Shown here: positions 33,578 to 44,687 of the stretch, one piece after another | How positions within the stretch are numbered: position 1 is the stretch's first letter | Layout: each line of letters opens with the position of its first letter | NCBI RefSeq assembly: GCF_001612635.1 | Contig: NZ_BDAV01000009.1 | Location: 496,001 to 560,000 of the forward strand | DNA from: Nocardia africana NBRC 100379 | GTDB lineage: Bacteria > Actinomycetota > Actinomycetes > Mycobacteriales > Mycobacteriaceae | DNA length: 64,000 bases | Reading direction: 5' to 3' | Position numbers and translations under genes: made by a program | The notes under the pieces: generated by a model | Told to the model about the DNA's origin: nothing | Databases searched by the model: none | What the model saw: only the letters and a program-made list of their open reading frames with translations

Positions 33578-34081
33578 TCACGGCCGGTCCAGCTCGGCCA
33601 GCAGCAGCCGCGCGATCCGGTCCAGTTCGGTGCGGTCGCGCATCGACAACCCGGACAGCAGGCGCGTCTCGTTCTCGGTGTGTGCCGTCACGACCTCGTC
33701 GACGCGGGCGCGACCGGCCTCGGTCAGGGCGACCCGGACCGCGCGGCGGTCGGCGGGATCGGCGATACGTCGCACCAGTCCGGCCGATTCCAGGCGGTCC
33801 AACCGCCCGGTCATGCCGGCGCGCGACAACATCAGGGTGTCGGCCAGGACCGACGGGGTCAGTTCGAACGGCTCACCCGAACGTCGAAGTGCCGCAAGCA
33901 CATCGAACTCGCCGCGCTGCAGCCCGTGCGCGGTGAACACCGCGTCGATCTCGCGCTCGGCGAGGACGTACAGGCGGCCGAGCCGACCGAGCACCGCCAT
34001 CGCCGTGAGATCCAGGTCGGGGCGTTCCCGCTCCCACTGCGCCACGATCGCATCCACCGCATCGGTCTGTCGTCCAGCCAT
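33578..34081 (-). CDS. MarR-family regulator
   Basis: This 167-residue protein has the MarR winged helix: LYVLAEREIDAVFTAHGLQRGEFDVLAAL, then LTPSVLADTLMLSRAGMTGRLDRLESAGLVRR and the wing DPADRRAVRVALTEAGRA. It is divergent from the cupin gene, and an inverted repeat of the MarR type lies between them. It probably represses both. The ATG at 34081 was chosen; a GTG at 34087 adds two residues. There is no clear ribosome site, and the transcript may be short-leadered. The gene ends 7 bases from the ATP-grasp stop, tail-to-tail, and need not be related to it. Confidence 0.87.
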   Translation of the reverse strand: MAGRQTDAVDAIVAQWERERPDLDLTAMAVLGRLGRLYVLAEREIDAVFTAHGLQRGEFDVLAALRRSGEPFELTPSVLADTLMLSRAGMTGRLDRLESAGLVRRIADPADRRAVRVALTEAGRARVDEVVTAHTENETRLLSGLSMRDRTELDRIARLLLAELDRP

Positions 34082-34105
34082 GGACACATACTATTCGACG
34101 GGATA

Positions 34106-34138
34106 TAGTTCGGTAGCGAACTATCCGATAGCGAACTA
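34106..34138. promoter_or_regulatory. MarR operator region
   Basis: An inverted repeat TAGTTCG (34106-34112) / CGAACTA (34117-34123) with a 4-base spacer, followed by a direct second copy of TAGCGAACTA at 34129-34138 (first copy 34114-34123). It fills most of the 69-base gap between the MarR and cupin starts, so one bound protein can control both directions. Confidence 0.75.
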
Positions 34139-34150
34139 CTTGGAGATCAG

Positions 34151-34651
34151 ATGACCACCGCACCTCGCATCCCCGCCGCCGTCGTCCAGCCCGCCGAGGC
34201 CGAGGTACGCGCGACCGACGCCGTCACCATGCGCCTGCTGCTGGATTCCGACCGCACCGGCGGTAGCGTCAGCACGCTCGAAGTCACGATGGCCCCCGGC
34301 GCCGACGGGGCGACCCCGCACTACCACACGCTGTCCGACGAGTTGTTCTATGTCGCCGAGGGCGAATTGCAGGTGCTCGCGGGCGAGCAGATCACGACCG
34401 TCGGGGCCGGCGGCGCGATCACCGTGCCGCGGTTCATGCCGCACGCCTTCGGCGCCGCCCCGGGTTCGCCGGCGCGAATCCTGATCGCACTGACCCTCGC
34501 CGTGCAGCGTTTCGGCTACTTCCGGCTGCTCGAGCGGGTCGCTTCCGGCGAGGCCACCCTCGCCGAACTCGCCGCCACCCAGGACGAATACGACAACCAT
34601 TTCGTCGACGCCCCGCACTGGTGGGCCGAACGCAACGCCCACCGGGCGTGA
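34151..34651 (+). CDS. Cupin-domain protein
   Basis: This 166-residue single cupin has motif 1 in HYHTLSDELFYVAEGELQV (metal histidines and glutamate) and motif 2 in ITVPRFMPHAFG. Small cupins of this kind include dioxygenase-like and sensing proteins; the substrate cannot be told. The last 50 residues are helical (RLLERVASGEATLAELAATQ), seen in quercetinase-like cupins of actinobacteria. GGAG stands 7 bases before the ATG. It is controlled by the divergent MarR regulator, so it probably handles or is induced by a small aromatic or reactive compound; that is inference. Confidence 0.83.
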   Translation: MTTAPRIPAAVVQPAEAEVRATDAVTMRLLLDSDRTGGSVSTLEVTMAPGADGATPHYHTLSDELFYVAEGELQVLAGEQITTVGAGGAITVPRFMPHAFGAAPGSPARILIALTLAVQRFGYFRLLERVASGEATLAELAATQDEYDNHFVDAPHWWAERNAHRA

Positions 34652-34723
34652 AACTCCGCGCGCATCGGCAGCAAGCGCCGACGACCGCGGAAGCCGATCG
34701 GCCGCTTCGGGCGAGTGGGCGGG

Positions 34724-34966
34724 TCAGGCCTTGCTGACCGCTTTGCGCCGGTTGGCGCCACCACGGCTGCGGAGTTGCACATGCGACTCCACGAGCACGT
34801 TGTGAATGAATCCGTACGAGCGGCCGGTCTCCCGCGCCAGCGAACGAATGCTGGCGCCCGCCTCGTATTGCTTCTTGAGCTGGGTTTGCAGCCGGTCGCG
34901 CGACTTGCCCGTGACGCGCGTGCCCTTACCCAACATCGACTTCCCCTGTGCGGGCCTGTCACTCAT
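34724..34966 (-). CDS. Small helix-turn-helix protein (Rv1473A-like)
   Basis: This 80-residue basic protein has the core LKKQYEAGASIRSLARETGRSYGFIHNVLVES, a helix-turn-helix of the resolvase/Hin type with the recognition helix at TGRSYGFIHNVLVE. It is flanked by basic ends. It matches Rv1473A in size, pattern and neighbourhood (next to the ABC-F gene). The ATG at 34966 has GGAGGAAG 4 bases upstream. The family is conserved in mycolic-acid bacteria and thought to bind DNA; targets are unknown. Confidence 0.82.
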   Translation of the reverse strand: MSDRPAQGKSMLGKGTRVTGKSRDRLQTQLKKQYEAGASIRSLARETGRSYGFIHNVLVESHVQLRSRGGANRRKAVSKA

Positions 34967-35106
34967 GGCTTCCTCCGGTCGCCGTGCAGCCTCATTCCAG
35001 GCTAGACACTCGATCCGCAGTGATCAACGCCTCACTGTGATGAAACTCACCGATTCCGAGGATCTTTCGGCGTGTCTCGGCGCGTCGCCGGAAGCATTCG
35101 CCACGC

Positions 35107-36738
<1,632 letters not shown>

Positions 36739-36828
36739 AACAGTCTCCTAGCACGGTAAGGGGGCAAACGGTTCGATTGTGCATCCCTCGGACACACCAG
36801 AACCACCCATTTTACCGGCTCTCGACGG

Positions 36829-38292
36829 TCACCCGGCCACCACCCGCAGCGTGCGCAACGTCGGATCGGCCGGGTCGGGCACGTTCATCCCGTTCTCCAC
36901 TCCGGACCGCAGGTAGTCCACCACCGCGGCGTCGACCAGCTCCCCGGGCACGATCACCGGGATTCCCGGTGGATACGGGGTGACCTGTTCGGCGGCGATG
37001 CGGCCGATCGCGTTCTCGAACGGCACCGTCTCCTGCGGCCCGAAGAAGGCGTCACGCGGATTCATCACCGATTCCAGCTGCAGTTCGCGCGGTGCGGGCA
37101 CATGGATGTCGGCGGGGCTCGGGCCGGCACCTCGGTACTGCACCCGCCACGCGGTCATGGCGTCGATCAGCGCGTCGACGGTGTCGGTGTCGTCGGCCAT
37201 CGACAGCGTGGCGAGGATCCGGCGATGGTCACTGTGCCCCATGTCGATGCGGCGATGTTCGCGCAGCCAGTCGGCGACCTCGAAACCCGTTGCGCCGGTT
37301 CCCGATACATCCATCAGCACCTGCATGCGATCGAGGTCGTGGGAGGCCTCGGTGCCGAGCAGTTCGTCCTCCATCACCGAGATGCCGGGAATGCGGTCGA
37401 GTCCGGTCCGGGCTCGTTCGGCCGTGTGCAGCGCGTCGGTGAGCAGCTTCTCACCATGCTCGACCATCTGCCGCCGCCAGCCGTCGATGGCCGCGTAGAG
37501 CAGCACATTGGGGCTCGTCGTGGTGAGCAGTTCGGCACACAGCTTCAATTTGTCGACGTCGACCAGATCGCCCTGGACGTGGAAGACCGAGCCCTGTTCG
37601 AATCCGGCGCCCATCTTGTGCACGCTGACCACGCAGACATCGGCGCCGGCATCCATCGCCCAGGTGGGCAGATCGGGGTGGAACGGCAGATGCGCGCCCC
37701 ACGCCTCGTCGATGATCAGCGGCTTGCCGCGGCGATGGCAGACCTCCGCGATGGCGCAGATGTCGGCGCAGGTGCCGTACGGGCTCGGGCTCACGATCAG
37801 CGCGCCGGCCGCGTCGGGATACTTCTGCCAGGCCTGCTCGACCTGTTCCGGGGACGGCGGATGCGACAGGTGACGCTGCGCATCCCAGCGCGGCGGGACC
37901 CACCGGGGCAGCACGCCGGAGAACACCAGACCCGCGACGATGGATTTGTGGCTGTCGCGGCCCAGGATGAGGCCGCCGTCGGCGCCGCCGGCGACGGCGA
38001 GCATCGCCGCCTTCACCGACAGCGAGCTCCCGCAGGTGGAGAAGAACGCCGCGTCGGCGCCCACCGCGTCGGCCATCAAGTCCTCGGCCTCGCTCAGATA
38101 GCCGCCGCGCGAGAGCCGGTCGTCGAGACCGGGCGCGGCGAGGATGTCGGAGGCCAGCGCGCCGCCGAGCACCTCGCGCACACGCGGGTCGGCGCCCGCG
38201 CCCTGCCGATGCCCGGGCGGCGTGAAGCCGTAGCGGCCGAGTTGCCGGTATTCGGCCAATGCGTCCAGTACGGGGGCCCGTGAGTGATCCAT
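36829..38292 (-). CDS. Orn/Lys/Arg decarboxylase-family PLP enzyme
   Basis: This 487-residue fold-type I PLP enzyme is of the compact class without the N-terminal wing domain. It begins DHSRAPVLDALAEY, then TPPGHRQGAGADPRVREVLG, GADAAFFSTCGSSLSVKAA (PLP phosphate site) and LILGRDSHKS. PLIIDEAWGAHLPFH holds the PLP-pyridine aspartate, and the lysine is in SVHKMGAGF. The C-terminal domain follows from about residue 385. It would decarboxylate lysine, ornithine or arginine to a polyamine; the choice cannot be read. GAGGAGAGGCG lies before the ATG at 38292. The LLM oxidoreductase gene precedes it by 41 bases, so they may share a transcript. Confidence 0.85.
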   Translation of the reverse strand: MDHSRAPVLDALAEYRQLGRYGFTPPGHRQGAGADPRVREVLGGALASDILAAPGLDDRLSRGGYLSEAEDLMADAVGADAAFFSTCGSSLSVKAAMLAVAGGADGGLILGRDSHKSIVAGLVFSGVLPRWVPPRWDAQRHLSHPPSPEQVEQAWQKYPDAAGALIVSPSPYGTCADICAIAEVCHRRGKPLIIDEAWGAHLPFHPDLPTWAMDAGADVCVVSVHKMGAGFEQGSVFHVQGDLVDVDKLKLCAELLTTTSPNVLLYAAIDGWRRQMVEHGEKLLTDALHTAERARTGLDRIPGISVMEDELLGTEASHDLDRMQVLMDVSGTGATGFEVADWLREHRRIDMGHSDHRRILATLSMADDTDTVDALIDAMTAWRVQYRGAGPSPADIHVPAPRELQLESVMNPRDAFFGPQETVPFENAIGRIAAEQVTPYPPGIPVIVPGELVDAAVVDYLRSGVENGMNVPDPADPTLRTLRVVAG

Positions 38293-38333
38293 CGGTTCGC
38301 CTCTCCTCGGTACCAACGGTGATCGCGTACCGC

Positions 38334-39287
38334 TCAGCGCAGGGCCGGCAGTACTTCCTTCTCGTATGCGGTGAAGAAGCCCTCCAGGTCCGGTCCGATC
38401 TGGCCGACGTAGACCTCGTCGGCGCCCGCTTCCACACACGTGCGCACCTGGTCGATGTGGCGTTGCGGGTCCGGCCCGGCGGCGAAGTGCTGCCGCGACG
38501 CCTCGCGGTCGAGCAACGACATCGCGTCCTCGAAATCGGCGGGGCGCGGCAGGGTCTGGCCCAACTGGCCGGGCAGCAGTTCGTTGGCCCAGAGCCGGTG
38601 GGCGGCATCGACGCCGGACTCCTCGTCGGCCGACCAGCTCACCTTGGTGCCCATCTGCACCGGTTTGGCGCCGCCGCCGCTGTCGCGGAACAGCCCGACC
38701 AGCTCGGCGTCGGGACTGGCCGTGCAGTAGCCGTCGCCGATGCGCGCGGCCAATTCCGTTGCCTGCGGGCCGAATCCGGACACATAGATCGGCACCGGCT
38801 GTTCCGGCAGCGTGTAGATCCGCGCCTCCTGCACGTCGTAGTGCTCGCCGCGATAGGTCACCATGTCGCCGCGGTGCAGGCGGCGGATCAGGTCGACGGC
38901 TTCGGCCAGCATCTGCAGCCGCTCCCCCGGCGGAGGCCACGGATCGCCGAAGATGTGCTCGTTGAGCGCTTCGCCGCTGCCGACGCCGAGCACGAAACGG
39001 CCGTCGAGCTGCACGGCCGCGGTGGCCGCGGCCTGGGCGATGATCGCGGGATGGATGCGCACGGTCGGACAGGTCACGGCCGTGGTGATCGGTAGCGACG
39101 TGGCCTGGGACAACGCGCCGATGGTGCCCCAGACGAAGGGACTGTGCCCCTGGGCGTCGTTCCACGGATGGAAGTGGTCGGAGATCCACAGCCGCTCGAA
39201 CCCCGCTTGTTCCGCGCGCTGGGCCTGCTCGACGAGTTCTTTCGGTCCGAACTGTTCGCTGGCGAGAAAATATCCGATGGCTGCCAT
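38334..39287 (-). CDS. F420-dependent LLM-class oxidoreductase (FGD-like)
   Basis: This 317-residue TIM-barrel luciferase-like monooxygenase family member belongs to the F420 group near glucose-6-phosphate dehydrogenase. It begins IGYFLASEQFGPKELVEQAQ, then ERLWISDHFHPWNDAQGHSPFVW, VTCPTVRIHPAIIAQAAATAA and LGVGSGEALNEHIFGDPWP, which form the F420 pocket in this group. VGQIGPDLEGFFTAYEKEVLP closes the protein. It transfers hydride to or from F420; the substrate is unknown. It may be co-transcribed with the decarboxylase downstream. Confidence 0.86.
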   Translation of the reverse strand: MAAIGYFLASEQFGPKELVEQAQRAEQAGFERLWISDHFHPWNDAQGHSPFVWGTIGALSQATSLPITTAVTCPTVRIHPAIIAQAAATAAVQLDGRFVLGVGSGEALNEHIFGDPWPPPGERLQMLAEAVDLIRRLHRGDMVTYRGEHYDVQEARIYTLPEQPVPIYVSGFGPQATELAARIGDGYCTASPDAELVGLFRDSGGGAKPVQMGTKVSWSADEESGVDAAHRLWANELLPGQLGQTLPRPADFEDAMSLLDREASRQHFAAGPDPQRHIDQVRTCVEAGADEVYVGQIGPDLEGFFTAYEKEVLPALR

Positions 39288-39341
39288 GTCCGGCGGTTAC
39301 CCAGCAGCCGCGCCGGTATTCGACCACCCGGGCGCACCAGG

Positions 39342-40448
39342 TCACCGCCGGCCGTCATCGCCGACCGAATATTTTCCGGCCGAGTCCGCGAGCCGCATAC
39401 CGTGCCCGGCGCCCCGGCCGGTCACAAGCGCCCCGTCGCGGACGTCGGGCACGCCGTCGACCAGCAGTGGTTCCAGGCGGGTGTGGTCGATGAACCACTC
39501 CACGTGACGCAGATGGGCGAACGAGGACACGATCGGCGCGTGCAACGCGGGCGCGCAGTGGGCGGAGATGTCCAGACCGTGCGCGGCGGCGAGTGCCGCG
39601 CATTCCACGAAGCCGCTGTAGCCGCCGCATCGGGTCACATCGAGTTGCAGGCAGTCCACCGAGCCGATCAGCGCGGCCGCGTCGTAGTGGCGGTAGACGT
39701 ATTCGCCGGCGGCCACATCGCAGCGCAGCGCCGCCCGCAGCAGCGCCAGCCCGGGCGGATCGTCGCTGGTGACGGGCTCTTCGAACCAGATCACACCGTG
39801 CCGGTCGAGGTCGGCGCCCACCCGGCGGGCCAGCGCGGCGGAGTAGGCGCCGTTCGCGTCGACCATCAACCGGGCGCGGTCGCCGAGCAGCCGGTTCGCG
39901 AACGACACCCGCGCGAGGTCCCGATCGGTCCGCTCGCCACGATCCTCCCCGATCTTGATCTTGACGCATCGGCACCCGGCCGAGAGCCAGCCGTCGATCT
40001 GCTCGCCGAGTTCGTCGTCGGTGAGCGTGGTGAATCCGCCCGAGCCGTAGACCGGTGTCGCCGGTCGCACGGCGCCGAACAGCCGGCTCAGCGGCACGTC
40101 GAGCAGGCGCGCCTTCAGGTCCCACAGCGCGATGTCGACGGCGCTGAGCGCATGTGCGACGACCGCGGCGGTGCCCAGATTGCGGCAGGCGCGCTGCATC
40201 CGGATCCGGCAGTCGCCGATATCGAACGGCGAACGCCCGGCCAGCACCGGGGCGAGCACCTCACGCACGATCGCCGCGGTGACGCCGCCGCTGTAGGTCC
40301 AGCCCAGCCCGGTCTGCCCGCCCGCGCCGAGTTCGACGGTCACCGCCGTCGTCGCCTCCCATTCGAGGGTGCCGTCGGCTTCCGGCTCCGGCGTCGCGAA
40401 CCGGTAGACCCCGACCCGGAGCGCCTCGTCGATCGTCGCCGCGCTCAC
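39342..40448 (-). CDS. Enolase-superfamily (mandelate racemase/muconate-lactonising type) enzyme
   Basis: This 368-residue protein has an N-terminal capping domain and a TIM barrel. CVKIKIGE gives the KxK catalytic lysines, LMVDANGAYS the first metal Asp, IWFEEPV the metal Glu, and CDVAAGEYVY the third carboxylate. LDVTRCGGYSGF and ISAHCAPALHAP give the Asp/His acid-base pair on the other side. It would abstract the proton next to a carboxylate (racemase, dehydratase or cycloisomerase of a sugar acid or similar). It starts at GTG 40448, which overlaps the stop of the FAD/Fe-S dehydrogenase in GTGA, so the two are coupled and probably sequential in one pathway. Confidence 0.83.
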   Translation of the reverse strand: MSAATIDEALRVGVYRFATPEPEADGTLEWEATTAVTVELGAGGQTGLGWTYSGGVTAAIVREVLAPVLAGRSPFDIGDCRIRMQRACRNLGTAAVVAHALSAVDIALWDLKARLLDVPLSRLFGAVRPATPVYGSGGFTTLTDDELGEQIDGWLSAGCRCVKIKIGEDRGERTDRDLARVSFANRLLGDRARLMVDANGAYSAALARRVGADLDRHGVIWFEEPVTSDDPPGLALLRAALRCDVAAGEYVYRHYDAAALIGSVDCLQLDVTRCGGYSGFVECAALAAAHGLDISAHCAPALHAPIVSSFAHLRHVEWFIDHTRLEPLLVDGVPDVRDGALVTGRGAGHGMRLADSAGKYSVGDDGRR

Positions 40449-43363
40449 TTCTGATCCTTCGCGGCCAGCGCCGCCGCGAGCAGTTCGACGGCGTGGCGCG
40501 GATCGGCGTCCGGTTGCAGCTGCCGGATCTGGGTCCGGCAGCTGAATCCGTCGGCGAGCACCACGGTGCCCGGATCGCGCTCGCGCACCGCCGGCATCAG
40601 CGTGTCCTCCGCGCAGGCCACCGAGACGTCGTAGTGGCCGCGTTCGAAGCCGAAATTGCCTGCCAGACCGCAACATCCGGCATCGAGAACCTCCACGTCG
40701 GCGCCGGTCGAGGACAGCAGTTCGCGGTCGGTGTCGTAATGCATGATCGCGTGGTGGTGGCAGTGCGGCTGCACCATGGCCGCGGTGTCGACGTGCGGCG
40801 GGTTCCAGTCCGGCGCGCGCTCGGCCAGCAGTTCGGCGAGTGTGTAGGTCTGTTTCGACAGCCGGTGGGCATCCTGGTCGCTGTAGAGCAGATCGGGCAG
40901 GTCGGCCCGGAACACGGCCGCGCAGCTGGGTTCGAGGACGACGATCGGTGTGCTGTCGCGCAGGTGCGGCGCCAGCACCCGCAGCGTGCGGCGCAGCACG
41001 CGTTTCGCGGTGGGCAGCTGACCGGTGGAGATCCAGGTCAGGCCGCAGCAGACGGTGCGCTCGGGCACGACCACGGAGAAGCCCGCGGCCTCCAGCACGG
41101 TCACCGCGGCTTCGGCGATTCCCGGTTCGAAATTGTTGGTGAAGGTGTCGGGCCACAGCAGCACGGTGCCGCGCTCGCCGGTGGTGGAGCTGGTGTGGTC
41201 GCGGAACGTCCGGGTGAAGCGGCTGCGGGCGAAGCGGGGCATGTCCCGCTGCCGGGCGATGCCGCCCGCGGCCGAGACCAGCCGCCGCAGGCCCGGGGTG
41301 TGCGTCACGGCGTTGGCGAGCGGAGCCATCGAGGTGCCGAGCCGGGCCCACAGCGGAATCCAGCCCATCGAATAGTGGGCCATCGGCCGGATCCGGTGTG
41401 CGTAGTGGTGGGACAGGAATTCGGCCTTGTAGGTGGCCATGTCGACATCGACCGGGCAATCGCTGCGACATCCCTTGCACGCCAGGCACAGATCGAGCGC
41501 GTCGCGGACCTCGCTGGAGCGCCAGCCGTCGGTGATCTCCTCGCCCTGCAGCATTTCGAACAGCAGCCGGGCGCGCCCGCGGGTGGAGTGCTCCTCTTCC
41601 CGCGTGGCGCGGTAGCTCGGGCACATCACCCCGCTGCTCTCGCCGCGGCATTTGCCGACGCCCACGCAGCGGCCGGCCGCCTCGCTGAACCGGTGGCCGT
41701 CGTCGGGAAAGGCGAAGTGTGTCACCGGTTCCCACGGCCGGTAGTCGCTGCCCTGACGCAGATCCGAATCCAATCGGTGCGGCTGCACGACCTTGCCGGG
41801 ATTCATCCGATCGCGGGGGTCGAACAGTGCCTTCACCTCACCGAACGCACGAACCACGGTGTCGCCGAACATGATCGGCAACAGTTCGGCGCGCGACTGA
41901 CCGTCGCCGTGCTCACCCGACAGTGACCCACCGTAGCTGCTCACCAGGCGCGCGGCCCGTTCGACGAAGCGCCGGTAGTGCGCGATCCCGTCGGCGGTAC
42001 GCAGGTCGAACGGAATGCGGGTGTGCACACAGCCGTGACCGAAATGCCCGTAGAGCGAACTGGATTCGTAGCCGAACTCCTCCAGCAGCGCGTCGAAGTC
42101 GCGCAGGTAGTCGCCCAGCCGCTCGGGTGGGACCGCGGCATCCTCCCATCCCTCGTGTGTTTCCGGGCCGTCGGGCGGATAGGCGGTGGCGCCCAGTCCG
42201 GCCTCACGAGCCGCCCACACCTCGGCCTCGCGGTCGGGATCGTCCAGGATGGTGGAACTCGCGCCGGTGGCACGTTCGAGATCGGCGATCATCGTCTTCG
42301 CCCGCGCGTCGGCCTGCCTCTGATCGTCGCCGTCGAATTGCACCATCAGCCAGGCCTTGCCGTCGGGCAACTGCGAGATGGCCTTCGCCGCCAGATGCCG
42401 GCTGTGCTCCAGTTGGACCAGTCGATGGTCGAGGCCTTCGAGGGCGGCCGGGTCGTGCGGCAGGATGCGAGAGACCGCATCGGCGGCGTGATAGACATCG
42501 GGGAAGCCGAGGACGGCCATCGCCTTCGCGGCCGGAACCCGCACCAGCTCGATCTCGGCGCGCAACACGGTCACCAGGGTGCTTTCGCTGCCGACGAGGA
42601 ACTTCGCGATATCGAATCCTCGCTCCGGCAGCAGCGCGTCGAGGTTGTACCCGGACACTCTGCGGGGAATGTCCGGATACGCGGCGCGGATGTCGTCGGC
42701 GTAGCGGTCCCGGATCTCGCGGAGCCGGCGGACCAGTTCGTCGGCCTCCGGATTCGTGCCCGGGATCGGATCTTCGGCACCCACCCAGGCGCGCAGTCCG
42801 TCGTAGGTGAGGATCTCGAGCCGGCGCACGGAGTCGACCATCTTGCCGTAGGCCTGTGCCGTGGCACCGCACGAATTGTTGCCGATCATTCCGCCGATCG
42901 TGCAGCTGACATGGGTCGACGGCTTGGGGCCGACCATCAGCCCGGACGACTTCAACTGCTCATCGAGCGGATCGAGCGCGATGCCCGGTTCGACCACCGC
43001 CGTGCGGGTTTCGGCGTCCACGCCGAGCAGCCGGTGACAGTATTTGGTCCAGTCGATCACGACCGCGGTATTGCAGCTCTGCCCGGCGAGGCTGGTGCCG
43101 CCGCCACGGGAGAGCAACGGGACGTCGTGGTCGCGGCAGATTCCCACCGCGGTCGCGGCGGCTTCCGGTGTGCGCGGAACGACCACGCCCAGCGGCAGTG
43201 CGCGATAGTTCGACGCGTCGGTGGAATAGGCGGCGCGAGTTCCCGAATCGAAACGCACCTCCCCGTCGACCGCCTCCTTCAGGGCGGTCTCGAGTGCCTG
43301 CAGCGGCCATCGGTCTCGAAGCGAGCCGCGGTGCGGGCGGGCCGCGCGATCCGCAATCGCCAT
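40445..43363 (-). CDS. FAD-linked oxidase fused to Fe-S/CCG domain (D-2-hydroxyacid dehydrogenase type)
   Basis: This 972-residue protein has residues about 20-480 forming a VAO-type FAD domain (PLLSRGGGTSLAGQSCNTAVVIDW, GGMIGNNSCGA). Residues 480-560 hold HFGHGCVHTRIPFDL and GSLSGEHGDGQSR, as in D-lactate and D-2-hydroxyglutarate dehydrogenases. A ferredoxin part follows with CVGVGKCRGESSGVMCPSY and CLACKGCRSDCPVDVD. The last 280 residues carry CCG domains (ERTVCCGLTW, LDAGCCGLAGNFGFE). Such fusions pass electrons from a 2-hydroxy acid to quinone. The ATG at 43363 with AGGGG upstream was chosen over an open but low-quality extension to 43624. The next gene is the coupled enolase-superfamily enzyme. 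Confidence 0.9.
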   Translation of the reverse strand: MAIADRAARPHRGSLRDRWPLQALETALKEAVDGEVRFDSGTRAAYSTDASNYRALPLGVVVPRTPEAAATAVGICRDHDVPLLSRGGGTSLAGQSCNTAVVIDWTKYCHRLLGVDAETRTAVVEPGIALDPLDEQLKSSGLMVGPKPSTHVSCTIGGMIGNNSCGATAQAYGKMVDSVRRLEILTYDGLRAWVGAEDPIPGTNPEADELVRRLREIRDRYADDIRAAYPDIPRRVSGYNLDALLPERGFDIAKFLVGSESTLVTVLRAEIELVRVPAAKAMAVLGFPDVYHAADAVSRILPHDPAALEGLDHRLVQLEHSRHLAAKAISQLPDGKAWLMVQFDGDDQRQADARAKTMIADLERATGASSTILDDPDREAEVWAAREAGLGATAYPPDGPETHEGWEDAAVPPERLGDYLRDFDALLEEFGYESSSLYGHFGHGCVHTRIPFDLRTADGIAHYRRFVERAARLVSSYGGSLSGEHGDGQSRAELLPIMFGDTVVRAFGEVKALFDPRDRMNPGKVVQPHRLDSDLRQGSDYRPWEPVTHFAFPDDGHRFSEAAGRCVGVGKCRGESSGVMCPSYRATREEEHSTRGRARLLFEMLQGEEITDGWRSSEVRDALDLCLACKGCRSDCPVDVDMATYKAEFLSHHYAHRIRPMAHYSMGWIPLWARLGTSMAPLANAVTHTPGLRRLVSAAGGIARQRDMPRFARSRFTRTFRDHTSSTTGERGTVLLWPDTFTNNFEPGIAEAAVTVLEAAGFSVVVPERTVCCGLTWISTGQLPTAKRVLRRTLRVLAPHLRDSTPIVVLEPSCAAVFRADLPDLLYSDQDAHRLSKQTYTLAELLAERAPDWNPPHVDTAAMVQPHCHHHAIMHYDTDRELLSSTGADVEVLDAGCCGLAGNFGFERGHYDVSVACAEDTLMPAVRERDPGTVVLADGFSCRTQIRQLQPDADPRHAVELLAAALAAKDQK

Positions 43364-43592
43364 TCGTGAACCCCTGTCGTGATCGGCCGGATGTGATGCG
43401 GCCGCACCTCGGCGCGAGCGGCCGGACATCGCGCGGATACCCGGTCGGCCGCAGGTCACACCCGCCGAATCGGACACCATGGCAGGCGATCCCGGCTCGA
43501 ATAACAGCCCGTGGCGCGGGTACGCCGCAGATGCGACGCCCCGCCGTACCGCCTCCGGCAGCGGGCGGCAACCCGCGAGGAGAGGAGACCGA

Positions 43593-44573
43593 GTGAGCGC
43601 GCAATCACCCGTAGTGGTCGTCACCGGAGCCAGTGCCGGAATCGGGCGCGCCGCCGCGCGGCGCTTCGCCGCCGACGGTGCCCGCGTCGCCCTGCTCGCC
43701 CGCGGACGCGCCGGGCTGGAGGCCGCGGCGAAGGACGTCGAGCGGGCCGGTGGCGAGGCACTGCCGATCCCGGCCGACGTCGCCGACTACGACGCCGTCG
43801 AGGCCGCCGCCGAGCGCGTCGAACAGCAGTGGGGTCCGATCGACGTGTGGGTGAATTCGGCGTTCACCTCGGTCTTCGCCCCCTTCACCGAGATCGAGCC
43901 GACGGAGTATCGGCGCGTCACCGAGGTCACCTATCTCGGATCGGTGCACGGAGTGATGGTGGCGCTGGCCCGGATGCGCCCGCGTAACCGCGGCACCATC
44001 GTGCAGGTCGGATCGGCGCTCGGCGAGCGGGCGATCCCGCTGCAATCGGCCTACTGCGGCGCCAAGCACGCGGTCAACGGATTTCTCGAGGCGGTGCGGG
44101 TGGAGCTGATGCACGAGCACAGTGGCGTGCACGTGACGATCGTGCAGGCGCCTGCGGTCAACACTCCCCAATTCGCGTGGGTGCGTTCGCGTTTGCCGAA
44201 GAAGCCGCAGCCGGTGCCGCCGATCTACCAGCCCGAGGTGGTGGCCGACACCATCGCCTTCGCGGCCGAGCATCCGGAGCGCAAGCAATATTGGGTCGGC
44301 GCGAGCACGGTCGGCACCGTCGTCGCGCAGCGACTCGCGCCGGCGGTGCTGGATCGCTATCTGGCGCGCACCGGCTACGACTCGCAGCAGACCGACGCGG
44401 ACGAGACCGCGCGCCCGGACAATCTGTGGCGCCCGCTCGACGACGAACACGGCCACGACTACGGCGCCCACGGTGATTTCGACGGCCGGGCCCATCGGCA
44501 CAGCCCACAGGCGTGGATGTCGCGCTGTGTCGAATCGGTGGCCGGTTCCGTCGCCCGGATGGCCCGGCACTGA
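43593..44573 (+). CDS. SDR-family oxidoreductase with C-terminal extension
   Basis: This 326-residue classical SDR has TGASAGIGRAAARRFA near residue 10, WVNSAFTSVFAPF in place of the usual NNAG strand, VQVGSALGERAIPLQSAYCGAKHAV with the catalytic Tyr-x-x-x-Lys, and VQAPAVNTPQF. The replacement of NNAG by NSAF is typical of one actinobacterial SDR group of unknown substrate. The last 60 residues are acidic and His-rich (DDEHGHDYGAHGDFDGRAHRHS) and could bind metal. It starts at GTG 43593 with GAGGAGAGGAGA just upstream. It is divergent from the FAD/Fe-S dehydrogenase and 114 bases before the pyruvate oxidase-like gene. Confidence 0.83.
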   Translation: MSAQSPVVVVTGASAGIGRAAARRFAADGARVALLARGRAGLEAAAKDVERAGGEALPIPADVADYDAVEAAAERVEQQWGPIDVWVNSAFTSVFAPFTEIEPTEYRRVTEVTYLGSVHGVMVALARMRPRNRGTIVQVGSALGERAIPLQSAYCGAKHAVNGFLEAVRVELMHEHSGVHVTIVQAPAVNTPQFAWVRSRLPKKPQPVPPIYQPEVVADTIAFAAEHPERKQYWVGASTVGTVVAQRLAPAVLDRYLARTGYDSQQTDADETARPDNLWRPLDDEHGHDYGAHGDFDGRAHRHSPQAWMSRCVESVAGSVARMARH

Positions 44574-44687
44574 CCGCCGGATCTACCCGCCGGCCGCGGT
44601 TTAGCCGAACCCCCGCGGGTACCCGCCCGGGGACCAGGGGCGCGCAGCGCATCCCCGCGGGCTCGACACGGAGAGGACAGGACAGAT

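Noticed and set aside
33578..34651. MarR/cupin pair as part of the graspetide locus
   Set aside because: They form a self-contained divergent pair with their own operator; the ATP-grasp gene meets the MarR gene tail-to-tail, so shared transcription is not expected.
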